Assembly: GCF_021726515.1 (NCBI RefSeq)
Contig: NZ_JAKKCJ010000004.1
Location: 310,001-374,000, forward strand
DNA from: Vibrio sp. CK2-1
GTDB taxonomy: Bacteria; Pseudomonadota; Gammaproteobacteria; Enterobacterales; Vibrionaceae
Reading direction: 5' to 3'
Length of the DNA: 64,000 nucleotides
Below are positions 1-8,597 of the stretch, piece after piece (position 1 is the first letter of the stretch; each line of letters starts with the position of its first letter). Made by a program: the position numbers and the translations under genes. The notes below the pieces were generated by a model that saw only the letters and a program-made list of their open reading frames with translations, did no database searches and was not told the DNA's origin.

Positions 1-119
1 TCTAGTAATGATGATTTCCCCCAAGTATTTTCACCGAGTAGTGTGGTCATTTCATTTAAGCTTAGGGAAAGACGTTTAATGCCTCGAAAGCCAAGGATTT
101 CAATTCGGTCTAGTATCAT
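1..119 (-). CDS. ybjD: YbjD-like OLD-family ATPase, 5' end only
   Basis: Partial gene cut by the left edge; only the first 39 codons are present, read on the minus strand from ATG 119-117. A ribosome binding site GGAG lies just upstream. The peptide begins MILDRIEILGFRGIKRLSL and reaches a P-loop-like GENTWGKSSLL, the classic start of SMC/OLD-type ATPases. It closely resembles the remembered N-terminus of E. coli YbjD (DUF2813). Function is unproven in the family; OLD relatives are ATP-dependent nucleases. The nuclease part, if present, lies outside the window. Confidence 0.8.
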   Translation of the reverse strand, partial: MILDRIEILGFRGIKRLSLSLNEMTTLLGENTWGKSSLL

Positions 120-387
120 TATCGCTCCTATCTCTAGACCAACAATAAGGTAAGTGAAGCGGATGAGAAAAAGTTGGCCTTCGAGTTAAGAGTATAGGAT
201 TGAATAGCGCTAAACGTTTGTATTTATCACATTTTTTCACTAATACGCTTTGTTGAGTAAATGAAATCAAGGCCGAATATTAAATATTCATAGTTTTGTC
301 ATCATTCAAGCAGTAAGATAAGCTTTACTTAACTGGCTAGTCAGGTTTTAACACTACGCCGGTTAAACAATGACAAACAGAGGTATA

Positions 388-2121
388 ATGACCCAAAAGA
401 ATAACCAAGCCGTTAGCTTAATTTTAGCTCACATCAATGACACGCATTCCTACTTTGAACCTAGCTCGTTACAGCTTGAGCTGAATATTGAGCAGCAGCA
501 ACTAAAGCCTTACGTCAGCGCTGGTGGTTTTGCTCGCATCGCAACTCGTACTCAACAACTAAGAGAACAAGCTCAACAACGTGATTTAGGGTTTCTATTC
601 CTGCACGCAGGTGACTGTTTCCAAGGCACTCTCTATTTCTCGCTATTTAAAGGGCGAGCCAATGCTGAGTTACTCAATGCGTTAAACATTGATGCAATGG
701 CACTCGGTAATCACGAATTGGATATGGGCAATGAGCCGGTCGCTAGATTTTTAACGCGCATTGAATTTCCATTATTAGCAGGAAACTGGGATGTGTCGAA
801 TGAGTCAAATAATAAGACGATTCGTGTCAGTGACTCACCAAAGCTCGTTCCTTATCAACCAAAATCCCAACATGCCGGATGGATCACCAAGCAAGTGCAG
901 GGTGGTGAAGTGGCCATTTTTAGTTTGGCACTCGATAAAATGGCAGATATTTCAAACCCTGACCAAGATACGCCATTTATTAATTCTATCGATGTTGCTA
1001 AAGCGACAGTAGAAGCAATTCATGCTCAAGGCATCAAAAATATCATTCTGCTTAGCCACTTAGGTTATGAAGCGGATTTAGAGTTAGCCAAACAAGTCGA
1101 AGGCATTGGCATTATTGTTGGAGGACACTCTCACAGGTTACAGGGTGACTTTTCTGGTGTTGGACTGGCAAAAGATGACGACTACGGTCAGTGCATCAAT
1201 GATACTTATGTTGTGCAGGCCGGCTACCATGCGCTTTCAATGGGGCACAGCGAAATCACTTTCGATGATAATGGCCAAGTGATTGCTTTTAATGGTAAGA
1301 ATGAATTATTGCTCGGCAGACGCTTATGTCTAGATGCCACGCTTTCTGATGCCTATCAAGATGACTTTCATTCAAAAGCCAGTGATTATTTACGCCAACA
1401 TGAACACATTGTGATTTGTAAGAAAGATCCGCAAGTACATGATATTTTGCTGAATAAATACATTCCACGTGTCCGTAAGTTGCAAGAAACCATTGTGGCA
1501 CAAAGTGATTCACCATTAAGACACGTGCGTATTCCAGATCAAGATGGTCCAAGTGTGTTAGCGCCATTGGTAGCAGAATCGTTCGCCTTTATGATGAAGC
1601 AACAAGGTTATGCGGTTGATTTCGCGATTCATAATGCTGGCGGTGTGAGAGCATCTCTGAACCCTGGCAACATTACCATTGCGGATATTGCCGGTAAGTT
1701 ATTGCCATTTGCGGTACCGATTGGCGTCTATGAAATTCAAGGTTGTTACTTAGCCGCCATATTGGAAGGTGCGATCAATAATGCTTTGAATAACGGAGTA
1801 GAAGGCACAGGTTCTGGCAGTTACCCTTATGTGCATAATCTTGATTTCACTTATGTTGCAGACAACCCGATGGGAAAAAGAATTGTCGATTTACGTATTT
1901 TTTCTACCGATGAGCAATGGCAACCCGTAGAACAAGAGAGATGGTATAAAGGCACCTCATCAGCTTATACAATGAAAGGCAAAGAGGGTTACGACGCCAT
2001 TTTAAATATGCATAAATATGGCAAGGTGACACATTTCTCGATGGCAGATTGTTTCTCTGAGTTCTTACAAAATAATCCTGAGCGAATTCAACAACTAAAT
2101 ACAAGCTATTGTCAGAGTTAA
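388..2121 (+). CDS. 5'-nucleotidase / UshA-like metallophosphatase without signal peptide
   Basis: Two-domain 5'-nucleotidase family protein of 577 residues that should hydrolyse nucleotides or nucleotide sugars. The N-terminal metallophosphatase shows HINDTH (about 15-20), GDCFQG (about 75), GNHE (about 107) and GGHSH (about 245). The C-terminal substrate domain has NAGGVRA (about 416) and a GSGSYPYV loop. An in-frame ATG at 370 exists, but 388 is preferred because AGAGG sits just before it and nothing useful precedes 370. Periplasmic relatives (UshA, NutA) carry a signal peptide or lipobox; this one goes straight from a polar start into the first metal motif, so it looks cytosolic. The exact substrate cannot be told. 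Confidence 0.85.
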   Translation: MTQKNNQAVSLILAHINDTHSYFEPSSLQLELNIEQQQLKPYVSAGGFARIATRTQQLREQAQQRDLGFLFLHAGDCFQGTLYFSLFKGRANAELLNALNIDAMALGNHELDMGNEPVARFLTRIEFPLLAGNWDVSNESNNKTIRVSDSPKLVPYQPKSQHAGWITKQVQGGEVAIFSLALDKMADISNPDQDTPFINSIDVAKATVEAIHAQGIKNIILLSHLGYEADLELAKQVEGIGIIVGGHSHRLQGDFSGVGLAKDDDYGQCINDTYVVQAGYHALSMGHSEITFDDNGQVIAFNGKNELLLGRRLCLDATLSDAYQDDFHSKASDYLRQHEHIVICKKDPQVHDILLNKYIPRVRKLQETIVAQSDSPLRHVRIPDQDGPSVLAPLVAESFAFMMKQQGYAVDFAIHNAGGVRASLNPGNITIADIAGKLLPFAVPIGVYEIQGCYLAAILEGAINNALNNGVEGTGSGSYPYVHNLDFTYVADNPMGKRIVDLRIFSTDEQWQPVEQERWYKGTSSAYTMKGKEGYDAILNMHKYGKVTHFSMADCFSEFLQNNPERIQQLNTSYCQS

Positions 2122-2172
2122 CGTATTCATAAAATAGTGCTTGTGAGCCAATCTACTTCAGAGTAAATTGGC

Positions 2173-2339
2173 TGCGTTTGGGGAGTAGTCAGTGAGAATT
2201 TGCTTGTCGTCATCTCGAAGTAGGCCACGTTAGCGTGATAGATCTATTTCCGGTAAGCAAAGGTGGTTTTCCACTCTGACGAGACCAACGCACATAGTTT
2301 GAATATCAGGCCAAATACTAATTATGCCTGATGTTTTTT
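2173..2339 (+). promoter_or_regulatory. yybP-ykoY manganese riboswitch upstream of terC/alx
   Basis: The leader before the TerC gene has the conserved yybP-ykoY halves GGGGAGTAG (2180-2188) and GACGAGACC (2278-2286), closed by a P1 helix of TGCGTT (2173-2178) with AACGCA (2287-2292). The arms TTTGCTT and AAGCAAA enclose an inner helix. A terminator-like hairpin ATCAGGC/GCCTGAT followed by TTTTTT (2305-2339) comes before the gene's ribosome binding site. This RNA class senses Mn2+ and commonly precedes TerC/Alx and Mn exporters. Motifs and pairing are seen; the Mn response is inferred from the class. Confidence 0.85.
2305..2339 (+). terminator. Terminator hairpin of the riboswitch expression platform
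   Basis: ATCAGGC (2305-2311) pairs with GCCTGAT (2326-2332) across a 14-nt loop, then GTTTTTT. It lies between the aptamer and the TerC start, so it probably acts as a conditional terminator. Confidence 0.65.
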
Positions 2340-2400
2340 CGTATTGTGCGGATGGTCTGAATGCTCTCATTCATTTCTATCCGCCATTTGAGGATCAGAA

Positions 2401-3354
2401 ATGCACGTCACAACCTACGCTTATTTTGGTTTACTTACCGTATTGATGTTAGCCCTAGATGTCTGGCAAACACGAAATGGCAATGTCACCATTAAAAAAG
2501 CCGCTATATGGAGCCTATTCTGGGTTTTATTAGCTTTACTATTCTTCATTTCTTTATATGAGTTTTGGCCTGTATTCGAACCGGATAGTGCCTATTCCGC
2601 CCATGATGCTGCGACAGCATTTTTAACCGGCTATTTACTCGAAAAATCCCTCAGTGTTGATAATTTATTTGTCTTTGCCTTAATTTTTGGGCGTTTTGCG
2701 GTGCCTCAAGAGTTAAGACCGAGAGTATTACTGTGGGGCGTGATTGGCGCTTTAGTGTTACGTGCCGTGATGATTGCCATTGGCGCTGAATTATTAGAAG
2801 CCTTCCATTGGGTATTGTACCTATTTGCTTTCTTCTTAATTTGGACGGGCTATCAACTAAGTAAGCCAGAAAGTGATGAAGAGGAAGAGGTGAACTCTTT
2901 CCCTGAGCGAATGGTGCGCAAACTCTTTAGAGTGACGAAAGACTACCAAGGTACAAAGTTATTCACCCGTGATAATGTAGGCTTGATGGTGACACCTTTG
3001 TTAGTGGTTGTGGCAGTAATCGCAATGACAGACGTATTGTTTGCTTTAGATTCGATACCTGCAATTTTCGCGGTAACCCAAGAACCATTTTTGGTGTTAA
3101 CGGCGAATGTGTTTGCATTACTAGGATTGCGTTCTTTGTATTTTGTTCTCGAAGGCATGCTGGATAAGTTTGTTTATTTACGTCCGGCATTGGCATTTAT
3201 CATGATATTTATTGGTATCAAGATGCTATTAATTGGCACACCGTGGGCCATTCCAACCATGGTATCCTTGCTCGTACTACTCACGACAATGACAGTGGCA
3301 GTGATTGCTTCAATTATGAAAGAGAAAAAGCTCAAAAAGTTAGATGTAAAGTAA
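2401..3354 (+). CDS. TerC/Alx-family integral membrane protein
   Basis: Polytopic membrane protein of 317 residues, roughly eight or nine hydrophobic helices. Two TerC signatures are visible: EKSLSVDNLFVFALIF in the first half and MTDVLFALDSIPAIFAVT in the second, whose acidic residues are thought to bind metal. Alx-type members are linked to manganese export and to loading of exoenzymes with metal, which agrees with the Mn riboswitch upstream. GAGG precedes the ATG by a normal distance. It is a single-gene unit ending near a shared terminator. Function in detail is inferred from family and leader. Confidence 0.88.
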   Translation: MHVTTYAYFGLLTVLMLALDVWQTRNGNVTIKKAAIWSLFWVLLALLFFISLYEFWPVFEPDSAYSAHDAATAFLTGYLLEKSLSVDNLFVFALIFGRFAVPQELRPRVLLWGVIGALVLRAVMIAIGAELLEAFHWVLYLFAFFLIWTGYQLSKPESDEEEEVNSFPERMVRKLFRVTKDYQGTKLFTRDNVGLMVTPLLVVVAVIAMTDVLFALDSIPAIFAVTQEPFLVLTANVFALLGLRSLYFVLEGMLDKFVYLRPALAFIMIFIGIKMLLIGTPWAIPTMVSLLVLLTTMTVAVIASIMKEKKLKKLDVK

Positions 3355-3416
3355 CCCAACCCAATCCAACAGCTGCCCCTGTTCTGAGTTTGGTTCGGGG
3401 GCTAGCAAAAAAACAA

Positions 3417-3451
3417 AAGGCCGAAGCAAAGTTCATCATTGCTTCGGCCTT
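3417..3451 (-). terminator. Terminator between terC and moeA, strongest for moeA
   Basis: A 13-bp perfect stem AAGGCCGAAGCAA / TTGCTTCGGCCTT. Read on the minus strand it is followed by a T-rich tail (CCTTTTGTTTTTTT), so it mainly ends moeA; the plus-strand tail is weak. Confidence 0.85.
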
Positions 3452-3495
3452 GTCATCTATATTTCAGATAGGTTTATACTTTAAGTAAGAAGGTA

Positions 3496-4755
3496 TTAGT
3501 AAAAACTTGGGCTGAACAGTTGGATATGAACCGTTTCGCCTACTTCAACATGGCCACGATCTTGCTCTAATACAACAAAGCAATTGGCAAGGCTCATAGA
3601 ACGAAATGCACCAGAGCTTTGATTGCCGGTTGTTGATACTTCAAGCGTACCTTGCTCAGTGATTGAGAAGATGCCACGTTGAAAATCGGTACGCCCCGGA
3701 ACTTTTTTGAAACGTGTTTGGCTAACCGCAGGAATACTTGGCTGTGGTTGCCATTGGCTGTGGCCTGCTAGTTTCGCTAATAACGGCTGAACTAGAATAT
3801 AAAGCGTTAATACCGCCGATACTGGGTTACCAGGTAAACCACAGAATAGGGCGCTATGACGTTCTTCAGTTTCTAACAGCTTACCAAAAGCAAAAGGCTT
3901 ACCCGGTTTCATGGCGATTTTCCAAAAGCCAATCTCACCTAATTCATCTAAAATCACTTTAGTGTAATCTGCTTCACCAACACTCACACCGCCTGATGTG
4001 ATCACAACATCTGCTTGAGATTGTGCTTGTTGAAAGGCTTGCTTAAGTTGTTCTTTATCGTCAGGAATCACGCCTAGATCAATCGCTTCACAACCAAACT
4101 TTTCAAGCATCACTTTAATGCCGTAACGGTTACTATCGTAAATTTCGCCGGCTTTAAGTTTTGTACCTAGTGGTTTTAATTCATCGCCAGTTGAGAAGAA
4201 GGCTACTTTCGGCTGCTGGAATACCGAAACACTTGGAATGCCTAATGTGGCAATCATCGGGATATCACGAGAGGTTAGTTTATGACCTTTTGGTAAAACT
4301 AATGCGCCTTGCTCGATGTCATCGCCAGTTGGTCGAATGTTCTGTTGCGGTTTAACCGGCAGCGCTTGTGTGAAGTCAACAAGATCGCCATTCACTTCGG
4401 CTTGTTCTTGCATGATCACGAGATCGCAACCTTGTGGGATTTGCGCACCTGTCATGATTCGAATGCAAGTACCTTGTGGCCAGTCGCCTTCAAACGGGAT
4501 ACCAGCAAAGGATTTCCCAGCTAGTGGTAATTGCGTGGTCGCCTCTAAATCGCTAGAGCGTAAGGCGTATCCATCCATTGCTGAGTTATCAAAGGGTGGG
4601 ACATTGATTGGAGAGTGGATGTCTTCACTTAAAACATGCCCAACTGCTTTATCAAGAGGTAAGTCTGTCACCAACGAAATAGGTGTGATTGATTCAAGCA
4701 TGTTTGAAATGGCAGTATCAATTGGCATTAAGCCCGGAGTGTCGCAGCAACCCAT
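3496..4755 (-). CDS. moeA: Molybdopterin molybdenumtransferase MoeA
   Basis: Inserts molybdenum into adenylated molybdopterin, the last step of Mo-cofactor synthesis. The 419-residue protein begins MGCCDTPGLMPIDTAI and carries the MoeA motifs NSAMDGYAL, TSGGVSVGEADYT and LPGNPVSAVLTL. A TTG six bases upstream could also start, but the ATG at 4755 has AGGA nine bases before it. The gene is divergent from folE. No moeB is adjacent, although the two are often paired. A customer enzyme, MsrP, is encoded at 26.2 kb. Confidence 0.95.
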   Translation of the reverse strand: MGCCDTPGLMPIDTAISNMLESITPISLVTDLPLDKAVGHVLSEDIHSPINVPPFDNSAMDGYALRSSDLEATTQLPLAGKSFAGIPFEGDWPQGTCIRIMTGAQIPQGCDLVIMQEQAEVNGDLVDFTQALPVKPQQNIRPTGDDIEQGALVLPKGHKLTSRDIPMIATLGIPSVSVFQQPKVAFFSTGDELKPLGTKLKAGEIYDSNRYGIKVMLEKFGCEAIDLGVIPDDKEQLKQAFQQAQSQADVVITSGGVSVGEADYTKVILDELGEIGFWKIAMKPGKPFAFGKLLETEERHSALFCGLPGNPVSAVLTLYILVQPLLAKLAGHSQWQPQPSIPAVSQTRFKKVPGRTDFQRGIFSITEQGTLEVSTTGNQSSGAFRSMSLANCFVVLEQDRGHVEVGETVHIQLFSPSFY

Positions 4756-4800
4756 ATACAATATTCCTAATCATTTTCATCGTTTAATAGTCGTCATTAT

Positions 4801-4886
4801 CCCTAAATTTTAAGTGAGATGAAACGACAACCGATAAGAAACTTAATTTAGGGTGAAATTGTGGAAAGGGCACATTCAATTTAGGG
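4801..4886. repeat. Three AATTTAGGG motifs between moeA and folE
   Basis: CCCTAAATTTTAAGT (4801-4815) is an inverted copy of ACTTAATTTAGGG (4841-4853), and CAATTTAGGG recurs at 4877-4886. All lie in the divergent moeA-folE promoter region and could be operator half-sites. I do not recognise a known regulator. Confidence 0.45.
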
Positions 4887-4983
4887 ATGTATTTTTTATT
4901 AAGAACGAGTATCCTTGAAAACCTTATATAGACTGAGAAGATAGTCTACATGGGAATCAAGTCCTTGAAACCGGAGAAATCGA

Positions 4984-5667
4984 ATGGCAAATTTGGAGAC
5001 GCACGCAGTAGCAAGTTCTGAGCTAAGTGAAGCGGCATTATTAGTTCAAACCGCATTGGCTGAACGTGGTATTGAAACTCCTATGTATCCGAATGATGTA
5101 TCAAGAGAAGAGAAAAAAGAGCGCATTGAATACCATATGCGTGAAATTCTTTCCTTACTTGAGCTTGATCTTGCCGATGATAGTTTAGAAGAAACGCCGC
5201 GTCGTATTGCTAAAATGTACGTAGATGAAGTGTTCTCGGGCCTTGATTATAAAAACTTCCCTAAGATCACCGTGATTGAAAATAAAATGTCTTGCAGTGA
5301 AATGGTGCGCGTAAAAGATATTACCGTTACCAGTACTTGTGAGCATCATTTAGTTACAATTGATGGTCAAGCGGCGGTTGCTTACATTCCAAGAAGTAAG
5401 ATCATTGGTCTATCTAAAATTAACCGTATCGTGCGCTTTTTTGCGCAGCGACCACAAGTTCAAGAGCGTATGACTCAACAGATTTTAGTAGCACTACAAG
5501 CCTTGCTAGAAACTGATGATGTTGCGATCACCATGGATGCTACTCACTACTGCGTGAAATCGCGTGGGGTGATGGATGCCACAAGCGTAACGACGACGAC
5601 TGCTTTAGGTGGGATATTCAAATCAAACCCAGCTACACGCGCTGAATTTTTGCATGGTTTAAGATAA
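4984..5667 (+). CDS. folE: GTP cyclohydrolase I FolE
   Basis: Converts GTP to 7,8-dihydroneopterin triphosphate, the entry to folate and, through QueD, to queuosine. At 227 residues it has normal family length. The zinc site is visible as CEHHL (about 119-123) and the later cysteine in THYCVKSRG (about 190); [20 protein letters not shown] is the typical core. GGAG sits a normal distance before the ATG. An imperfect inverted repeat TAGACT-N8-AGTCTA near 4928-4950 could be an operator. Single-gene unit with its own terminator. Confidence 0.97.
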   Translation: MANLETHAVASSELSEAALLVQTALAERGIETPMYPNDVSREEKKERIEYHMREILSLLELDLADDSLEETPRRIAKMYVDEVFSGLDYKNFPKITVIENKMSCSEMVRVKDITVTSTCEHHLVTIDGQAAVAYIPRSKIIGLSKINRIVRFFAQRPQVQERMTQQILVALQALLETDDVAITMDATHYCVKSRGVMDATSVTTTTALGGIFKSNPATRAEFLHGLR

Positions 5668-5700
5668 TCGATTCACTTAATTTTAATCACAGCTTCAAAA

Positions 5701-5737
5701 CAACAAAGCCGCTATTTTTCAGCGGCTTTGTTGTTTC
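5701..5737. terminator. Bidirectional terminator between folE and arfB
   Basis: CAACAAAGCCGCT pairs perfectly with AGCGGCTTTGTTG around a 7-nt loop; T-rich on the plus side and preceded by AAAA, so it serves both convergent genes. Confidence 0.85.
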
Positions 5738-5764
5738 TGGAATTCGGATAAAAGCAGAGTAGTA

Positions 5765-6178
5765 CTAAACATTCACTTTACCGCGTAATTTTTTAGTTTG
5801 ACCACGCATGACTTTTTTATCAGTACGCTTGCGTTGCGAAGATTTAGATGGGGCAGTCGCTCGACGCACTTTATCCACTTTTGCAGCATCTAAAATCATC
5901 TGTTTTAAACGTTCGAGTGCATCTTCACGGTTTTTTTCTTGAGTTCGAAATTGTTGCGCTTTAATCACTATCACGCCATCAGTAGTGATTCGCTTATCTT
6001 TTAACTCGAGTAGTCTTTGTTTGTAGAATTCTGGAAGCGATGATTTATTAATATCAAAGCGTAGATGAATCGCAGAGGACACTTTATTGACGTTCTGACC
6101 GCCAGCTCCTTGAGCTCTAATAGCCGTTAATTCTATTTCCCAGCTTCCTAGCTCGACATTATTGGATATTTTTAACAT
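5765..6178 (-). CDS. arfB: Alternative ribosome-rescue factor ArfB (peptidyl-tRNA hydrolase)
   Basis: Releases peptides from ribosomes stalled on mRNAs without a stop codon. The 137-residue protein has the class I release-factor GGQ motif (residues 26-28, context GAGGQNVNKVSS) and a lysine/arginine-rich C-terminal tail that in ArfB enters the empty mRNA channel. Short length and absence of a codon-recognition domain separate it from RF1/RF2. Convergent with folE, transcribed alone. Confidence 0.92.
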   Translation of the reverse strand: MLKISNNVELGSWEIELTAIRAQGAGGQNVNKVSSAIHLRFDINKSSLPEFYKQRLLELKDKRITTDGVIVIKAQQFRTQEKNREDALERLKQMILDAAKVDKVRRATAPSKSSQRKRTDKKVMRGQTKKLRGKVNV

Positions 6179-6254
6179 AAATTGACCATTAGCTCACAGA
6201 TTTTGTGGATTTAGTTATCGAATTGTTAATTGCATCGGTGGTATGCTTGCCGAA

Positions 6255-6280
6255 TATACTCCCAAGTGATTTCAAGATGC
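6255..6280 (+). repeat. Half copy of the TATACCCAAGTGAC intergenic repeat
   Basis: TATACTCCCAAGTGATTTCAAGATGC in the arfB-yqaB spacer matches one arm of the dispersed repeat seen complete at 29661-29717, with a one-base insertion. Confidence 0.5.
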
Positions 6281-6314
6281 GAGTTTCAGCAAAAATAAAA
6301 CAAGAGAGGCACGT

Positions 6315-6902
6315 ATGGCAGTAGATGTTTCTAGTTATAAAGGCTTAATTTTCGATATGGATGGCACCTTAATTGATACCATGCCTTCACATCTACTCGC
6401 ATGGAAACAAACGGCGGAAGAATTCAATTTCCCGTTTGATGCTGAATGGATCCACAGCCTAGGTGGAATGCCAACTCAGAAAGTCGCGTTGTTATTGAAT
6501 GAACGATATCACATCGATATCAATCCTCAAAAGGTTGCTGAAATGAAAACTGGCTTGTTTGCTGGTTTGATTGAAGATGCCAACATCATAAATTGTACTT
6601 ATGACGTCCTAAAACAATTCTACGGTCAAAAAAAGCTGGCGATTGGAACGGGTAGTAATCAACAAAATGCACTGCGATTATTAGAGCATAATAACTTATT
6701 GCCACTACTAGATATCGTCGTTACGGCTGCTGATGTTCAAAACCACAAACCCAACCCCGATACCTTTTTATTGGCAGCTGAAAAACTAGGTCTATTACCT
6801 AGTGAGTGCGTCGTTTTTGAAGATACTGAAATAGGGCGACAGGCTGCTTTGTCTGCGGGGATGGCATGTATTATGGTGGTTAATGGTCAGTTAGTCGCCT
6901 AA
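6315..6902 (+). CDS. yqaB: HAD-family sugar-phosphate phosphatase, YqaB type
   Basis: HAD hydrolase of the beta-phosphoglucomutase-like subgroup, 195 residues. Motif I is DMDGT (D14, D16), the second motif lies at AIGTGSNQQN, and KPNPDTFLLAAEKLG plus VVFEDTEIGRQAA form motifs III and IV. Overall wording matches E. coli YqaB, a fructose-1-phosphate phosphatase; the substrate is therefore a guess by homology. GAGAGG precedes the ATG. It stands alone between arfB and a DUF3297 gene. Confidence 0.85.
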   Translation: MAVDVSSYKGLIFDMDGTLIDTMPSHLLAWKQTAEEFNFPFDAEWIHSLGGMPTQKVALLLNERYHIDINPQKVAEMKTGLFAGLIEDANIINCTYDVLKQFYGQKKLAIGTGSNQQNALRLLEHNNLLPLLDIVVTAADVQNHKPNPDTFLLAAEKLGLLPSECVVFEDTEIGRQAALSAGMACIMVVNGQLVA

Positions 6903-6976
6903 CTATGAATGCATTATTGAGGTGTTTGTCCACTTAGGTATACAATGACGTACTTTTAAAAAACTAGGTCAAAATA

Positions 6977-7225
6977 ATGAGCGATACTAATTCAACTCCA
7001 GCTTTACCTGATCACCTTTCTGGTAACCCTCGCAGCCCACATTATGTTGCGGAATGCTTTGAGCAACCGATCGGTATCCGTCTTAATGGTAAAGAACGCA
7101 CTGATGTAGAAGAATACTGTGTTAGTGAAGGTTGGGTGAAAATTGCATCACCGAAAGCAAAAGATCGTTTTGGTCAGCCAATGTTGATTAAACTAAAAGG
7201 CGAAGTTGAAGCTTTTTATAAGTAA
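6977..7225 (+). CDS. DUF3297 family small protein
   Basis: An 82-residue soluble protein with LSGNPRSPHY near the start and the core RLNGKERTDVEEYCVSEGWVKI. I recognise it as DUF3297, a short conserved family of proteobacteria without known function. It has no membrane segment or signal peptide. A strong terminator follows 16 bases after the stop, supporting a real single-gene unit. Confidence 0.75.
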   Translation: MSDTNSTPALPDHLSGNPRSPHYVAECFEQPIGIRLNGKERTDVEEYCVSEGWVKIASPKAKDRFGQPMLIKLKGEVEAFYK

Positions 7226-7240
7226 CGCACGCTAGAATAG

Positions 7241-7275
7241 AAAAATGCAATACAGTCGCCTGTATTGCATTTTTT
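7241..7275. terminator. Bidirectional terminator after the DUF3297 gene
   Basis: A 14-bp stem AAAAATGCAATACA / TGTATTGCATTTTT with a six-base loop and T-runs on both strands, between convergent genes. Confidence 0.9.
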
Positions 7276-7291
7276 GTATCTGGAATAAGGG

Positions 7292-7765
7292 TTAATCGAG
7301 GATTTCGATCAATTCAACATCAAAAATTAATGTCGCCCCTGCTGGGATTGGGCCTGAGCCACTTTTTCCATAAGCGATATCGTAAGGAATGAATAGGCGA
7401 ACCTTCTCACCTTCTACCATCAATTGTAAGCCTTCTTGCCAGCCTTTGATCACTTGATTCAGTTTAAAACTGATTGGTTCACCGCGCTTATAAGAGCTAT
7501 CGAACTCAGTGCCATCTAACAATGTACCTTGATAATGAACTTTAACTTGGCTCGTTGCAGTAGGGTGAGCGGTACCATTTCCTTCTTTCAATACTAGATA
7601 CTGCAAACCACTATCGGTTTGAATGACACCTTCACGTTGGCTATTTTCCGTTAGAAATTGCACACCTTGCTCGATATTTACTGCTGCAAGTTTTTGATTA
7701 TTGATGTTGCGGTAAATAAAGAATGCAACAAACAATAAAATGATAATAGGAAGTATGATCTTCAC
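7292..7765 (-). CDS. FKBP-type peptidyl-prolyl isomerase, membrane anchored
   Basis: Catalyses proline isomerisation, apparently in the periplasm. Residues 4-20 form one hydrophobic helix (signal anchor, no clear cleavage site); the FKBP domain runs from about 50 to 157 with [21 protein letters not shown] and [16 protein letters not shown]. The start lies 9 bases after the stop of the DsbA-like gene, so the two are probably one transcript for envelope protein folding. It lacks the long N-terminal dimerisation domain of FkpA/FklB. Confidence 0.88.
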   Translation of the reverse strand: MKIILPIIILLFVAFFIYRNINNQKLAAVNIEQGVQFLTENSQREGVIQTDSGLQYLVLKEGNGTAHPTATSQVKVHYQGTLLDGTEFDSSYKRGEPISFKLNQVIKGWQEGLQLMVEGEKVRLFIPYDIAYGKSGSGPIPAGATLIFDVELIEILD

Positions 7766-7774
7766 GTTAGTCCC

Positions 7775-8401
7775 TTAAGGTTGTTTGAGTAGAAAATTAA
7801 TGGTGTGTGCGATTTCGTTGATGTCCTTATGACCGCCAACCAGCACTTCATATTTACCGTTAACAACAAAGGTTGGTACTGAATTAAATCCACCTTGCTT
7901 GCTGATTTCCATTGCTTGATCTAAATAGCGGAATAGCGCTTTTTGTTGTAAGTCATCAAAACTATAAGGACTGATCATATGGCGAGAGGTGAAGGCTTGC
8001 TCAATCGCTTGTTTCTGCTCTGAAATAGTTGAACCTTCACCTAACTGAACCGCTGCAAATAAATCTTTCATCATAGCTTCATCAGGCGTGTGATTCAGTT
8101 GCATTACCGCAGCATAGTAAATTAAGGCTGCCACTTGTGCTTGATCGTTAAAAGTCACGTGTACTTTGCCAATATCTTGTCCTGTAAGCTTTTCTAAATC
8201 AGGAATCGAAGCTTCCATGTTTCGACAATGCCCACAAGTTAAAGAAAAGACTTCGGTAACAGGGCTGACTTCCGATTGAGTTAATGGCGTTGTGAGTTGT
8301 TGATATTGCTCACCTTGTTTGGGTGTGTCGGAATCAGAACATCCGGCAATAAAAAGGGCAGTAACAGTCAGTAATGTGATGTATTTTAATATTTTTAACA
8401 T
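7775..8401 (-). CDS. DsbA-family thiol:disulfide lipoprotein
   Basis: Predicted periplasmic dithiol oxidoreductase, 208 residues. A lipoprotein signal ends in the lipobox IAGC with C21 as lipid site. The thioredoxin-fold active site is CGHC (C56-C59), where classical DsbA has CPHC; GGFNSVPTFVVNGKY carries the cis-proline. The family introduces or rearranges disulfides. It is the first gene of a likely two-gene unit with the FKBP isomerase. Whether it acts as oxidase or isomerase cannot be told. Confidence 0.85.
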   Translation of the reverse strand: MLKILKYITLLTVTALFIAGCSDSDTPKQGEQYQQLTTPLTQSEVSPVTEVFSLTCGHCRNMEASIPDLEKLTGQDIGKVHVTFNDQAQVAALIYYAAVMQLNHTPDEAMMKDLFAAVQLGEGSTISEQKQAIEQAFTSRHMISPYSFDDLQQKALFRYLDQAMEISKQGGFNSVPTFVVNGKYEVLVGGHKDINEIAHTINFLLKQP

Positions 8402-8597
8402 GATGCTCTTCGGCGTTAGGTTAGGTGAATAGATAAAAATTAACTACGTAAAATATAGAACTTGTAAGATATGAAAAGTTCCAGCATAAGTAAAACTTCT
8501 TTTGTATCAATGTGTTCTTAAACGATATAAAAATATACAAATCAACCAAAGCTTAGCGTAAACTGATTCATAATACCTATGGATTTGGTTGAATTTT

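Noticed and set aside
230..250. AAACGTTTG core upstream of the 5'-nucleotidase, resembling a PurR operator
   Set aside because: Only the central nine bases match; the outer bases of the PurR consensus do not, so no call was made.
4316..4813. 165-codon plus-strand reading frame opposite moeA
   Set aside because: It is antisense to the fully conserved moeA, has no family resemblance and no ribosome binding site.
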